The notes under the pieces: model-generated | The model's input: only the letters and a program-made list of their open reading frames with translations | Told to the model about the DNA's origin: nothing | The model's database searches: none | Program-made: the position numbers and the translations under genes | Assembly: GCA_963576785.1 (NCBI GenBank) | Contig: OY756149.1 | Location: forward strand, 868,001 to 932,000 | Length of the DNA stretch: 64,000 bases | Direction: 5' to 3' | From: Chlorophyllum brunneum | Taxonomy: Eukaryota; Basidiomycota; Agaricomycetes; Agaricales; Agaricaceae | Shown: in pieces, positions 42,125 to 53,312 of the stretch | Position numbering within the stretch: the stretch's first letter is position 1 | Layout of the letters: each line of letters starts with the position of its first letter

Positions 42125-44162
42125 CAAGCAGGGGTTCCCACTTAACGTGTGAACCTTTTTCGCTTTGTACCTGGTGGGCCGTTCCACTGTTTATACATGG
42201 AACAGCTTCTCCTCTGATCCCCGGGGTGCAGACATGGGCATCGGACAGGGCTCGGCCATGTCCCCCGTCCTCTCTGGCCTCTATATTGCACCTCTTATGA
42301 AGGTTTTTGACTTGCGGATTGCTTTCCCTGGGAGTACTCTGCTGTTGTATGTCGATGACGGTACCATCGTCGCCCAGGCTGAGACCTGGGACAAGAACTT
42401 GGATACCCTCAAGGGGGCATACATTGTTCTCTTTAATCTTTTTATAGCATTCGTGCTTGTCATGGAGTATGACAAGTCTGAGCTTTTCTACTTCTCCAGG
42501 AAGTCTGGAGACATCAATCCCCCCCTTAACCTGGGCTTTGGTCCATTCACAGGGGACACCCCACTCTGCCCTAAGACCTATTGGAGGTACCTGGGCTTTT
42601 ACTTCGATTGTGCCCTGAATTTTCAGGAACACATTCAACACTATTCTACCAAGGCTCTCTCCACCATGAAAGTGATGGGGATGCTGGGTAACTCCTCCCG
42701 AGGTCTGACCCCCAAGCAGAAGCAGCTCCTCTTCAGGTCATGTGTCATGCCTATTGCGACGTATGGCTTCCGTCTGTAGTACTTTGATAAGGCTCGGTGT
42801 AAGGGCCTCATCAAATCCCTCAATACTATGCAATACAAGGCTGCATTGTGGATCACCAGTGCGTTCCGCACCTCCCCCTCTGGCGGTGCCGAAGCCCTTG
42901 CTGGTCTCATCCCCGTCCACTTCCATCTGAAGAAGTTGGCTTCAAGAGCGAACTACCATCTCTCCACCCTCTCCAATACTCACCCTCTTCGATCCCTTCT
43001 CGATCGTCCGAACACCAAGGGTGCCCCCCCACACCCCCTTTCCATTTCCCTCCTGTCTGACCGTCTTGTTAGGCAGGTCAAAGGTTCCCTTATAGAAGCC
43101 ATTTCCGTGCTCCCATCCCTCACTGAACAGTTTGACCCCTGCTCTGCAGTGGCTCAACCTGGTCACTGTCTCCTGGACTGCTTTGTGGCCCAGGTCTCCT
43201 TCCACAACTTTCCTCGTTTGCGTGACGAGAGGGCTGTGCATATAAGGCATCTGAATAGCACCTTGGAACATGCTAATGCCAATCCTCGGGTTCTCGCTGT
43301 GGCCACAGACACCAGTCTACTGCTGCAGGGGGAATTTCAGGCAGTTTCCGCTGCCCATATATACTGGTTAGGCCAGCATGTCTTCCAGACAAGACATGCG
43401 GCAGGTCAAGTGACAGCTCCTGATGTGGAGCTGTATGCTATCCAGATCACGATTGGGAGGGCTACCAGCCTCCCTGATTGTGATTCCATTATCTTGTTCA
43501 CTGACTCCCTTGGCTCTGCTAAGAGAGCAGTGGACCCCTCCATTCACTCTAGTCAGGCTCATTCGCTTGCCATGTGTAATGCCCTTATGGAGTGGTTTGG
43601 GGGTCACCCTGAATACTCCCTTTATATCTGGCACACCTACTCTTCGGAGAAGTGGGCCATTCATGGTACCGTACATCAGTACTGTACTGAGCTACAGGTT
43701 GCTGCGGGTTCCCGTCTGCAGACCTCCCTTGACTCCCTTCATCAGAAGGTAGTCAAATCTTGCCAGGATGCTTGGATCACTTGATTCCAGGATCCTACTT
43801 ACTTGGGTAGCCAGTTCATGGCTCTCGAAGGGCACAACGGTAAGCCCCTCCAGCCCACTTACCTCCATGGAGGTTCGTGGCTACCCTCCGCCACAGCAGA
43901 GTCCAACTCGCTGTCCACCTGCATGTGTAGAGTTATACTCAACCATGCACCTATCGGGGCCTATAGGTCTCGATTCTTCCAGGACAAACCATTCTGGTGT
44001 CCATGCAGGGCTCCTTTCGAGTCTTGCGTGCATATTCTTACCAACTTTAGTCGGTTTGACACCTCTAGGGGGTACCCTGCTACGCTGGGTGCCCTTGTCA
44101 AGTTCTTGAAGGCAAACCCTCAGGCATTCACCTTCCCATCCATTCCTCAGGGAATTGGATAA
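42125..44162 (+). pseudogene. LINE-A5 ORF2 3' part: RT palm, RNase H, Cys/His tail
   Basis: Begins in the RT at the GFPLNVRTF region. GQGSAMSPVLSGLY and an intact YVDD box (about 42350) are present. Stops at 42777-42779 and 43782-43784 (CGA to TGA) break an otherwise continuous frame. RNase H (VATDTSLLL, DVELYAIQIT, LFTDSLGSAKRAV) and WCPCRAPFESCVHILTNF (last Cys lost) follow. No endonuclease. Confidence 0.88.
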
Positions 44163-44717
44163 CTGGCCTAGGGTAGGTGGGTTATTGTCTGGCGATTTGG
44201 AGAATTCCGGTGGAAGTCCAGTGAAGACCCTTAGAGTTTTATGAATGGAGCTGTCCCTTTTGGCGACTAGGTGTGGTGAAGATGCCGACAGCCACACAAA
44301 TGGTGTGGCCTATTACTCTGGCAAGGGTGACCATGGCCGGGGGAATGACTCTCAGTAAGAAGAACTTTAGGGGCTAGTAGCTAGACCAGTAACTAGGGGT
44401 TTCCATTGCTGGGCATTTGCAGTGAATTAACACTTACTGACTGGGCCTGGTCTTCAGACTGGGTTGCTGGTTGGGGGACCTCCCTGCCCACTTGCCTCTT
44501 CTGGCATCCACTCCCCTTGCCCTTCGGGCTTGGAAGTAGGACACAATTCCTCCTACCATTGGCTTTGGGCAATGGTACTTATGCTTGGTAGGGTGTAGTT
44601 ACCACTTTCTCCATAGATACCCACTAGTGTACTTGTTTGTATGCCGGCCATGGGCTGTGTTCAAGCACCATGTAATAAATCGGCCTTAGGCCATGATTCA
44701 AAAAAAAAAAAAAAAAA
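44163..44717 (+). other. LINE-A5 3' UTR and A18 tail
   Basis: LINE-A 3' UTR with AATAAAT near 44675 and the GGCCTTAGGCC palindrome. The right TSD follows at 44718. Confidence 0.86.
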
Positions 44718-44887
44718 GGGCGCGCTGCCCATTGACCGACTGACATTGCCACCTGGACTGCCCCCCTACAGCCAGCAAAGGCTCAGAAAAGACACGGGCC
44801 CATGAGAGAGAGCCTAGGAGATGAAAGGTGCGAAGGGGAAAAGAAGTGGAAAAAGTGGTGGTGGTGGTAACAAGTCAAGGAGAAATA

Positions 44888-45262
44888 GAGCTGGGATAGG
44901 TCAAAAGAGGATTGGGGACCCATGTTGTGATGGAGTGCATTCCCTCTGTTGAAGGGAAACTGTAGGGGCATAGGTATCCCTAGCACTGCTGCCATAGGGG
45001 GGGATACCCAGAGAGTAAGGGCCTGGGGTGGACCTGGGGGGAGGACTGACCACTGCCTCAAAGGCATTGGCCATATCGTCATCATCTGAGGAGGCCATGT
45101 GATGAGCACTGGTCCTCCTCCTCAAACTGCAGGGAGGCATGGGGGCTACAAGCCCGTACAGTAATCCGCACTTGAAGCACTTACTGTCTGGGACATGAAG
45201 GATGTTAGGAGTGTTGACAAGGGGGTGATCACGTGATTGACAGATGGGAGTACTGGGAAAAG
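44888..45262 (-). pseudogene. LINE-A 5' UTR and ORF1 start, 5' partner of R4
   Basis: Minus-strand LINE-A 5' end (about 45262) with ATG at 45140 and the first 80 codons of ORF1 (MPPCSLRRRTSAHH), cut at 44888. A few untemplated bases (44883-44887) separate it from R4. Together with 39502-39967, this chain has LINE-A's two ends with module R in place of nearly all coding sequence. Confidence 0.83.
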
Positions 45263-47834
45263 AAGTGATGTACCTCCTGATGAATAGACCATTTTGCCGA
45301 AGATGGAATGGACCAAAAAGTGAGGGAGCAGTCAGGGTGATCCCTGAACCACTCTAACAAGAGATGGCAAACAGCCAGGGAATGTCCTTGACCAGAATGT
45401 ATGGATAGGTCAAGAGCTTGCTTGGCAGAACCAATTGAGTCCATAAAGACCACAATGTGTACAGCTTCAGAAACTGCTGCAGCAGTTCCCAAAGCCATAC
45501 AAATGGCAAAAAGCTCAGCATCCGGGGCTGTAACTTTGCCAGCTGGGTGATGCAATACATGAAGCAAATGTGTTCCCCTGTAAATGTGGGCAGCTGAAAC
45601 TGCCTGGTAGTCTCCAATCAGCAGCAGACTTGCATCCATCGCTGCATAGACCACCTATCTGTCCTTATCATACTCACGAAGAGTATCATTGAGCAAGTCC
45701 ACTTGACAACCCACAGGGTTTCCACCGAGCAAGGCATTGTACGTTTTGTAAGTCACCTGGGCTGCGTAGCAGTCCAGGAGACAAGAACCTGGGGACACTT
45801 CAAGTGCAAATGGCTCGAATGTCTCTGTTAAGTCTGGCAAATGAGAGTTTGCCTCCATGACTGGCCCCTTGACCTTGAGTGCCTGAGCAGGGGTCATGAG
45901 AGCAATCAATCTGGGGTGTGGAACACAGCCCCCTATATACTGATATCCCATAACAGAATGCACAGGATGGTTCTCAGAAAGGGTGGCTACCCTGTGGATG
46001 GCACGGGTAGCCAGTTTCTTGAGATGGAGGTGGATGGGGATGAGGCCAGCTAAGGCTTCAGCTCCTCCAGTACAGCTGGTGTAGAATGTACCAGTAATCC
46101 ACAATGCAGCTTTACACTGCATAGTGTTAAGTTGTTTTAGAAGGGCCTTATTACAGGCACCCTCATAAAACCAAAGTTGAAACCCATATGTAGCAATAGG
46201 TACTACACACAAGCAGTAGAGAGTCCTTTTCTGAGCAGGAAGAAGGCCTCGCAATGAGTTACCAAGCATGCCCATGGCCTTGACCATGGACAGAGACTTA
46301 GTAGCATAATGTCGAACGTGCTCTTTAAAAGTAAGAGCACAATTGAAGAAAAAACCCAAGTATCTCCAATGGGTCTTAGGGCATAGTGGAGTATTGCTGG
46401 TATGGGGAGCATACCCCAAGTCCAGCAGTGGGTTGTCATCTCCCTGTTTACAGGAGAAATGAAAGACTTCAGACTTGTCATACTCGATAGCAAGCCCAAA
46501 CAAGGTAGTCAGGCAATAAATAATCTGGTATCCCTGCTTGAGGCATACCAAATTAGGCTCCCAGGTTTTAGCCTGGGCAATGGCAAGGCCATCATTGACA
46601 TATGAGAGCAGAGTACTCCCAAGCACAATTGCCTTCCTGTCATAAAGTTTCATGAAGGGGGCAAGATAAAGGCCAGAGAGAACAGGAGAGAGTGATGAGC
46701 CCTGACCTACCCCTATGTCTGCCTGTCTGAGATCAGACTTGTGGTCCCCCCATGCATAGTGCATAGAATGGCCAACCAAATAAGAAGCAAAGAATCTGCC
46801 CACACAGGGGTCGAATCCTTGCTTCTGTAAAATTGCCAACAACATATTGTGGTTGAGTGAAGGAAAAAACTGAGCAATGTCAAAAGCAACAACACTAGTC
46901 TTGAGGTCCTTGGCCCACCCCATGCAAATGATGTGGGTTAGGAGCATCCCAGCATCATCAGTGGACCTCTGACGGATACCACTGAGCTGATTTGGATGAA
47001 AGACACCATGTTTGACAGAGTCAAACTGGAGGCAATTCAAGATCATCTTCTCAATGAGCTTGCCAAAGGTGTTCAGGCGCACAATGGGCCTAAATGCCTT
47101 AGGCGTTGAGTAGGATGGCTTGCCCAGCTTTGGTATGATAACCAACAAGCTTTCCTTGAAATGGGATGGCCAATGACCCACACATATGCAGGCATTAGCT
47201 ACCCTAATGAATACCCAAAGAACATCGGGGTCCTCGGTGATTTCTTTGAGGTGGGTCTACATAACATGGTCCAGCCCCAGGGCGGACACACCCGAGCATG
47301 TGCTCAGGGCATCCATCAGCTCTAAGGCTGAAAAATGGACCCACTCCCTAGCTGGAAGACTTGGTAGCAGATCAAGAACGGAAATATCCACAACTCAGCT
47401 TCTGGCTGAGTTGTAGGTATTGTGGAGTGCATCCCAGAGATCTGGGAGTGCATGACATAGCTGCCCATTGTACTGGATAGCCTCACAGAGTAGAAGCTTC
47501 CATTTTTGGACCCATTCCATAAGGTCTCACAGTTGCTTGTTAGAAGAAGCAATCTCCTTGATGTGGGCATCAAAGAAGTTGTGTTTAGCACGCTTCTTAG
47601 CATGTCTAAAGTTAGAGTAGTCATTGTGAGAATGAGTCTCACAATATCTCCTGAAGGGTTTGTAGCATTCCTGGTTCCACCAGGGCTTAGAGCAGTGAGT
47701 AATCATGATGTCCACTGCTTGGGAAGCCCATGCAGTGGACATGGCCTCCGCCACAGCATGAACTGCAGCCTCAACCTCATCAGTAGTAGAGGGTTCCAGA
47801 AGTTTAGCTACTTTACAGAGGTCCTGGATAACAT
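45263..47834 (-). pseudogene. LINE-B fragment: endonuclease end, RT, RNase H start
   Basis: Minus-strand LINE-B from the endonuclease linker (47834) to RNase H (WSIHQEVH, 45263). The 508-codon frame 47181-45655 is open across RT and carries YVND where B1 has YVDD; Trp is kept at the AGWAKG site. It is joined at its 3' side to the LINE-A 5' end and its 5' side abuts the A4 poly(T). Confidence 0.87.
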
Positions 47835-48388
47835 TTTTTTTTTATTTATTAAAAACCATGGCCTAAGGCCAATTTATTATGCGGTGCTCAAACACAGCCC
47901 GCAGCTGGAATACAAACAAGTACTCTAGCGGGTATCTATGGAGACAGTGGTAACTATGCCCTACTAAGCAAAAGTACCGTTGCCCAAAACCAATGGTAGG
48001 AGGAGTTGCATCCTACTCCCAAGCCCGGAGGGCAAGGGGAGTGGATGCCAGAAGAGGCAAGTGGGCAGGGAGGTCCCCCAACCAGCACCCCGTCTAGAGA
48101 CCAGGCCCGGTCAGTAAGTGTTAATTCACTACAAATGCCCGGCAAAGTGGAAACCCCCAGTTACTGGTCCAACTACTAGCCCCCAGAGTTCTTCTTACTG
48201 AGAGTCATCCCCCCAGCTACAGTCACCCTTGCCAGAGTAATTGGCCACACCATTTGTGTGGCTATTGGCATCTTCACCACACCTAGTTGCCAAAGGGGAC
48301 AACTCTGTTCATAAAACTCCAACGGACTTCACCGGACTTTCACCAGAGTTCTCTGGCGCGAGACAATAACCCACCTATCCTAAGCCAG
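47835..48388 (-). other. LINE-A4 3' UTR and tail
   Basis: Non-coding 3' UTR matching the other LINE-A copies, with the GGCC palindrome near 47855-47870. The tail is impure, in keeping with an older insertion. Confidence 0.85.
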
Positions 48389-51300
48389 TTATCCAATTCC
48401 CTGAGGAATGGATGGGAAGGCGAATGCCTGAGGGTTCACCTTCAAGAACTTGACAAGGGCACTCGGTATGGCAGGATACCCCCTAGAGGAGTCAAACTGA
48501 CTACAGTTGGTAAGAATATGCATACGAGACTTGAAGGGAGCCCTACATGAACACCAGAATGGTTCATCCTGGAAGAATTGAGACCTGTAGGCCCCAATAG
48601 GCACATGGTTGAGAATAACTCTACACATGCGGGTGGACAGCGAGTTTGACTCTGCTGTAGTGGAGGGCAGCCATGAACCTCCAATGAGGTAGGTAGGCTG
48701 GAGGGGCTTACTGTTGTGCCCTTCGAGAGCCATAAACTGGCTACCTGAGTAAGTAGGATCCTGGAATTGAGTGATCCAAGCATCCTGGCAAGATTTGACC
48801 ACCTTCTGACAAAGGGAGTCAAGGGAGGTTTGTGGACGGGAACCCACAGAGACCTGAAGTTTGGTGCAGTACTGGTGTACCATACCATAAATGGCCCACT
48901 TCTCCAAAGAGTAGGTGTGCCAGATGTGAAGGAAGTGTTCAGGGTGACCCCCAAACCACTCCATAAGGGTGTTGCACATGGCAAGCGAATGAGCCTGACC
49001 GGAGTGAACAAAAGGGTCCACCACTCTCCTAGCTGAGCCAAGGGAATCAGTGAACAGGATAATGGAGTCGCAATCAAGAAGGCTGGCAGCCTTTCCAATT
49101 GCGATCCAGATAGCATACAGCTCTACATCAGGAGCCATCACTTGGCCAGCCGTATGCCTTGTCTGGAAGACACACCAGCCTGACCAGTATATATGGGCAG
49201 CAGACACTGCCTGGAACTCTTCCCACAGTGGTAGACTAGCGTCTGTGGCTATAGTGAGAACCTGAGGGTCAGCATTAGTACATTCCAAAGTGCTGTTCAG
49301 ATGCCTAATATGCACAGCACTCTTGTCACGAGAATGAGGAGAGTCATAGAAGGATACCTGGGCCACAAAGTGGTCCAGGAGATGGTGACCAGGTTGAGCC
49401 ACTGTGGAGCAGGGGTCAAACTGTTCAGTCAGGGATGGGAGCATGGATACTGCTTCCATAAGGGAACCCCTGACCTGCCCGGCAAGGCAGCCAGACAGGA
49501 GGGAGATGGTGAGAGGGTGCGGGGAAGCACCCTTGGCATTTGGATGATTGAGGAGAGATCAAAGAGGATGGGTATCGGAGAGAGTGGAGAGACGGTAGTT
49601 CGCTCTTGAGGCCAACTTCTTCAGATGGAGGTGGATGGGGATGAGACCAGCAAGGGCTTTGGTGCCACCAGAGGGGGAGGTGTGAAACACACCAGTGATC
49701 CACAACACAGCCTTGTGTTGCATGGTATTGAGGGATTTGAGAAGACCCTTATACCGAGCCTTGTCAAAAAACCACAGACAGAAGCCATATGTTGCAATAG
49801 ACATGACACACGACCTGAAGAGGAGCCACTTCTACTTAGGGGTCAGACCACGGGAGGAGTTACCCACCATCCCCATCACTTTAACAGTGGAGAGAGCCTT
49901 GGTAGAGTAGTGTCGAACATACTCCTGAAAGTTCAGGGCACAATCGAAGTAGAAGCCCAGATACCTCCAATAGATCTTAGGGCAAAAAGGAGTGTCCCTG
50001 GTGAATGGACCAAAGCCCAAATCAAGGAGGGGATTAATTTCTCCAGGCTTCCTGGAGAAGTGGAAAAGCTCGGACTTATCATGCTCAATGACAAGTGCAA
50101 ACACTACAAAGAGGTTGAAGAGAACAATGTATGCTCCTTTGAGGGTGTCCAAGTTCTTGTCCCAGGTCCTAGCCTGGGCGATGATGGTCCCGTCATCAAC
50201 ATATGACAGCAGAGTACTCCTAGGGGAGGTAATCCATAAGTCGAACACCTTCATAAGAGGCGCGATATAGAGGCCAGAGAGGACAGGGGATATGGCAGAG
50301 CCCTGCCCAATGCCCACATCTGCACCTCAGGCATTAGAGGAAAAGCCATTCCACATATAAACAGTAGAACGGCCCACCAGATATGAAGCAAAAAAGGTCC
50401 TCATGTTAAGTGGGAACCCCTGCTTGGCGAGAATGGCCATGAGCATCTCATGGTTCAAGGAGGGAAAGAACTGAGTAATGTCAAAGGCGACTACGCTAGT
50501 CTTGAGACCTTTAGCCTACCCAGCACAAACCAGGTGAGTAAGAAACAACCCGGCATCCTCAGTGGAATGCTGGCAGATGCCTCCGAGTTGATAGGGATGA
50601 AAGATGTCATGTTTAATGGCATCAAACTGAATGCGGTTGGAAAGCATCTTCTCAACCAGTTTGCTAAGCATGTTCAGGAGGACGATGGGCCTGAATGCCT
50701 TGGGAGTAGAGTAGGAGGGCTTGCCCGGCTTTGGAATGATAACCGAAAGTGACTCCTTGAAACTGCGGGGCCAGTGGCCCACCGTGAGGCAGGCATTGGC
50801 CAGACACAGGAATACTGCCAAGCAATCTTCATCGATGACAATGTACTTGAGGTGGGACCATGTAACATGGTCCGGCCCCGGAGAGGACATATTAGAGCAG
50901 GAGGACAAAGCCTCCGTAAGCTCCAGTGCCGAGAAAGGGGCCCACTCCCTGATTGGAAGATCAGGGAGGGGGTCAAGAACAGATGTGTTGCACCGCCAGT
51001 TAGCAGCAGAGTTGTACGTCGAGTGAAGGGCATCCCAGAGGGAGGCCATACCATGACAGGGCTGTCCGTTAAATTGGATAGCCTTGCAGGGGGGTAACTT
51101 GCGCGCCTTGACCTACTCCATAAGGTCCCAAGGCCATTTGTTTGTAGAAGCGATCTCTTCAGCCATAGTGTCGAAGAATCATTGTTTGGCAGCTGTACAA
51201 GCATGCTTGAAGTCCCCCCAGTCACCACGACTACGAGAGCCCTGATACCAGGAGAAGGAGGTAGAGCACGCCTTGTCCCACCAGGGACAGGTGTGGCGAG

Positions 51301-51972
51301 TGATCTGGATCTCCTTCAAGTGGTGGGTCCATGCATTGGAGAAGGCTTCAGCTATGGCAAACGCCAAGGCATCCACTTGTTCCGGGGATTCTGGAGGGGG
51401 ACGATCACAAAGATTGGTTACCTCATCAATAACATGTCCCAAGAAGGCCTCCTCTTCCTTGGAGCCCTTTGGTAGGACAGATTTGGTAACCCCGATGTCA
51501 ACGGGAGTGATGGGAAGGGTAACAGTCAATGGAACATGATCCAAAGTACCCTGAAGAGATATGTCCCAATAAGGAAAAGTCCTCAATACATCGGACGAAG
51601 ATGCAAACACCAGATCGATCACCAATGGGCGAAAATCTGGGTTGTGGGAGATAAGCGTCGGACCTGAGTTGGTTGGCATAACCAGATCGAGACCAAGATC
51701 ACAACTCATTTCCATGAGTCTATGAGCTGTTGTTCAATGATGCAGAACCTCAGGGCCCCACTCCAAAGAATGACAGTTGAAATTCCCACTCATAAAATCG
51801 AAAGGGGGAAGAACATCAACCTTCCCATAAAGGAAGTTGATGGCCGTGTGTGTTGATCATCTAAGTAGACGTTCAAGAAGTTGTAGGCCTTCGTATCGGT
51901 GAAGAGCATCAGTGCCAGAATATCAGGGTAATCAACGAGATCCCTCCTTATTGATGGCCATAGACATTGCAG
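48389..51972 (-). pseudogene. LINE-A4 ORF2, most of it, decayed
   Basis: RNase H and Cys/His tail (49459-48389, WCSCRAPFKSRMHILTNC), RT (50317-49832, YVDD kept), RT N-terminus and linker (51049-50516) and endonuclease (51715-51179). The amber codon at 50516-50518 sits at the same AGWAKG Trp as in A2. Further stops and frame breaks occur at about 49500, 49830, 50330 and 51110-51180. Confidence 0.88.
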
Positions 51973-51977
51973 CTGAG
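51973..51977 (+). repeat. Left TSD (CTGAG) of the gypsy element
   Basis: CTGAG occurs at 51973-51977 and 58421-58425, directly outside the LTRs. Confidence 0.93.
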
Positions 51978-52271
51978 TGTTACGACCTTAGTCTGGGACT
52001 CAGGTTGCAAGCCTTTGGATAAAGACAAGGAAGTAGAGAAGAGAATAAGGGATGATACAATTGGTAAAGTGTAAGGAATACATCAAGTATTACTACACTT
52101 TATATACTAGTAGCGGAGGCTAATAATAAGGGGGACGAGTAGATGAGTCAGATAAGAGGCATAGCCTCTAGAGATGAAACAGGAGATGGAACGAGGGTTG
52201 AAACAGGTGTGAGGGTACACAAGGTAATGGGCGCGAGATAGGAATGAATGGTCTATCTATAGTTCGTAACA
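51978..52271 (-). repeat. 3' LTR of the gypsy element
   Basis: 294 bp, with ends TGTTACGA...TCGTAACA (8-bp inverted termini). Confidence 0.95.
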
Positions 52272-52274
52272 ATA

Positions 52275-52284
52275 CCTCCCTTTC
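52275..52284 (-). other. Polypurine tract
   Basis: On the minus strand GAAAGGGAGG lies three bases before the 3' LTR, the expected place for plus-strand DNA priming. Confidence 0.8.
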
Positions 52285-52378
52285 AAGCTTCATGTCCTCA
52301 TGATGCGTATTACTGTAAAGGTCCTTTGTAAAGTAAAACATACGGAGTTTGGAAAAGGTAGGAAGGCGCGATGAGAAT

Positions 52379-53215
52379 TTACTCGTTCATAGGTATGGCA
52401 GCTCCCAGAGCTCTGGCTAAGTCCTTCTTGTTTCCTCCGATGAGAGGTGTCTTGTCAACACGTCGTAACCCGATCCAGAGGGGCGCATGGGGTGGACCTT
52501 CTTTGAACAGGAAGTGGGTGTGATTATTGTACGTGGTGTTGTCGTTGGTGTGATTGCTTAGGAGTTTATGCACTATGCCCCTCCAATATTCGTTGTCCTT
52601 TTCGCCTTCCGATTTCAACGTGTTGTATCCCTGCGGCGGGTGGAAGGTCATGGGTGTGATGGGGGGTACTACCGTGGTGAGGATGGTTTGGAGGTGGGCT
52701 ACTTCCTCTTCGATGTCGGGGTGAAGCAGTTGATCGGTGGCTGTTGCTTCTTGTGTCTTTTGTTCACATTTATGACAGATGTGATGTTGGATGGGGAATG
52801 GGTCGTTGCTAACAAGTAGTCAGTTGACAATGTGGTGGGAGAGGTTTTCTGTGCTCCTTGACTCGTATGTATTGAGTCGTTCGGCTAGGGCTACGAGGAT
52901 GCTATGCATCCGAGCTCGCATATTGGAGATGACAATAAGTTGTAGGTCGTCGTTGATTTCATATAGGTGTCTCTCTAACTGGTCTCTCCTTCCTTTGTCG
53001 ATGATAAACTGATTGAGTCTTGGAGTGGCTTCGGATAGGGTATCCATTATTTTAGATACCCCTTCTTGGGTTGCCTTCATTGCTGCTCCCAATAGTATCA
53101 TGGTGTCGACTAGGGTTTCTCCTTCCACGAGCTCTTCATGGCTGGTTCTCTCTGGGACGAGTTCATCGAATTCTTTGAGGTAGGGGTATGGGGTAAGTTG
53201 GCGTTCGGCGGGCAT
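52379..53215 (-). pseudogene. Extra ORF downstream of pol, unknown function
   Basis: One frame of about 279 codons from ATG 53213-53215 to the stop at 52379, with a single TGA at 52820-52822 (CGA would restore it). The N-terminal part looks helical (KATQEGVSKIMDTLSEATPR; LERHLYEINDDLQL). A small Cys/His group (HHICHKC) follows the stop. It begins about 100 bp after the end of pol, in the place where some LTR elements carry an accessory gene. I do not recognise a family and see no signal peptide or membrane span. Confidence 0.65.
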
Positions 53216-53312
53216 GGTGTGTTGTGAAGATAGTTGGCAAAGTCGAGGGTAAAGTGGATACCACGAGTGATGCGTTGAGTGTAGTGGTTGCTTGGAATGC
53301 GAGGTCTGTTGT

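Larger units (their letters stand above)
41235..44717 (+). mobile_element. Compound retroposon T2-LINE-A5-poly(A)
   Basis: Module T2 (41235-42124) joined on the same strand to a 5'-truncated LINE-A (42125-44699) and A18 (44700-44717), inside R4. It parallels the T1 chimera but with the other LINE family and a different LINE breakpoint. Confidence 0.88.
39968..44882 (-). mobile_element. Module R4, full-length, interrupted by T2/LINE-A5
   Basis: Bases 39968-41234 and 44718-44882 together make one module R of about 1.43 kb on the minus strand. The 3' end reads CCCTCAAGGAGCTCCATATG and the 5' end CTCCTTGACTTGTTACC. Two motif copies (40387 and 40900). It lies between LINE-A ORF1 sequence (5') and LINE-A 3' UTR (3'). 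Confidence 0.84.
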
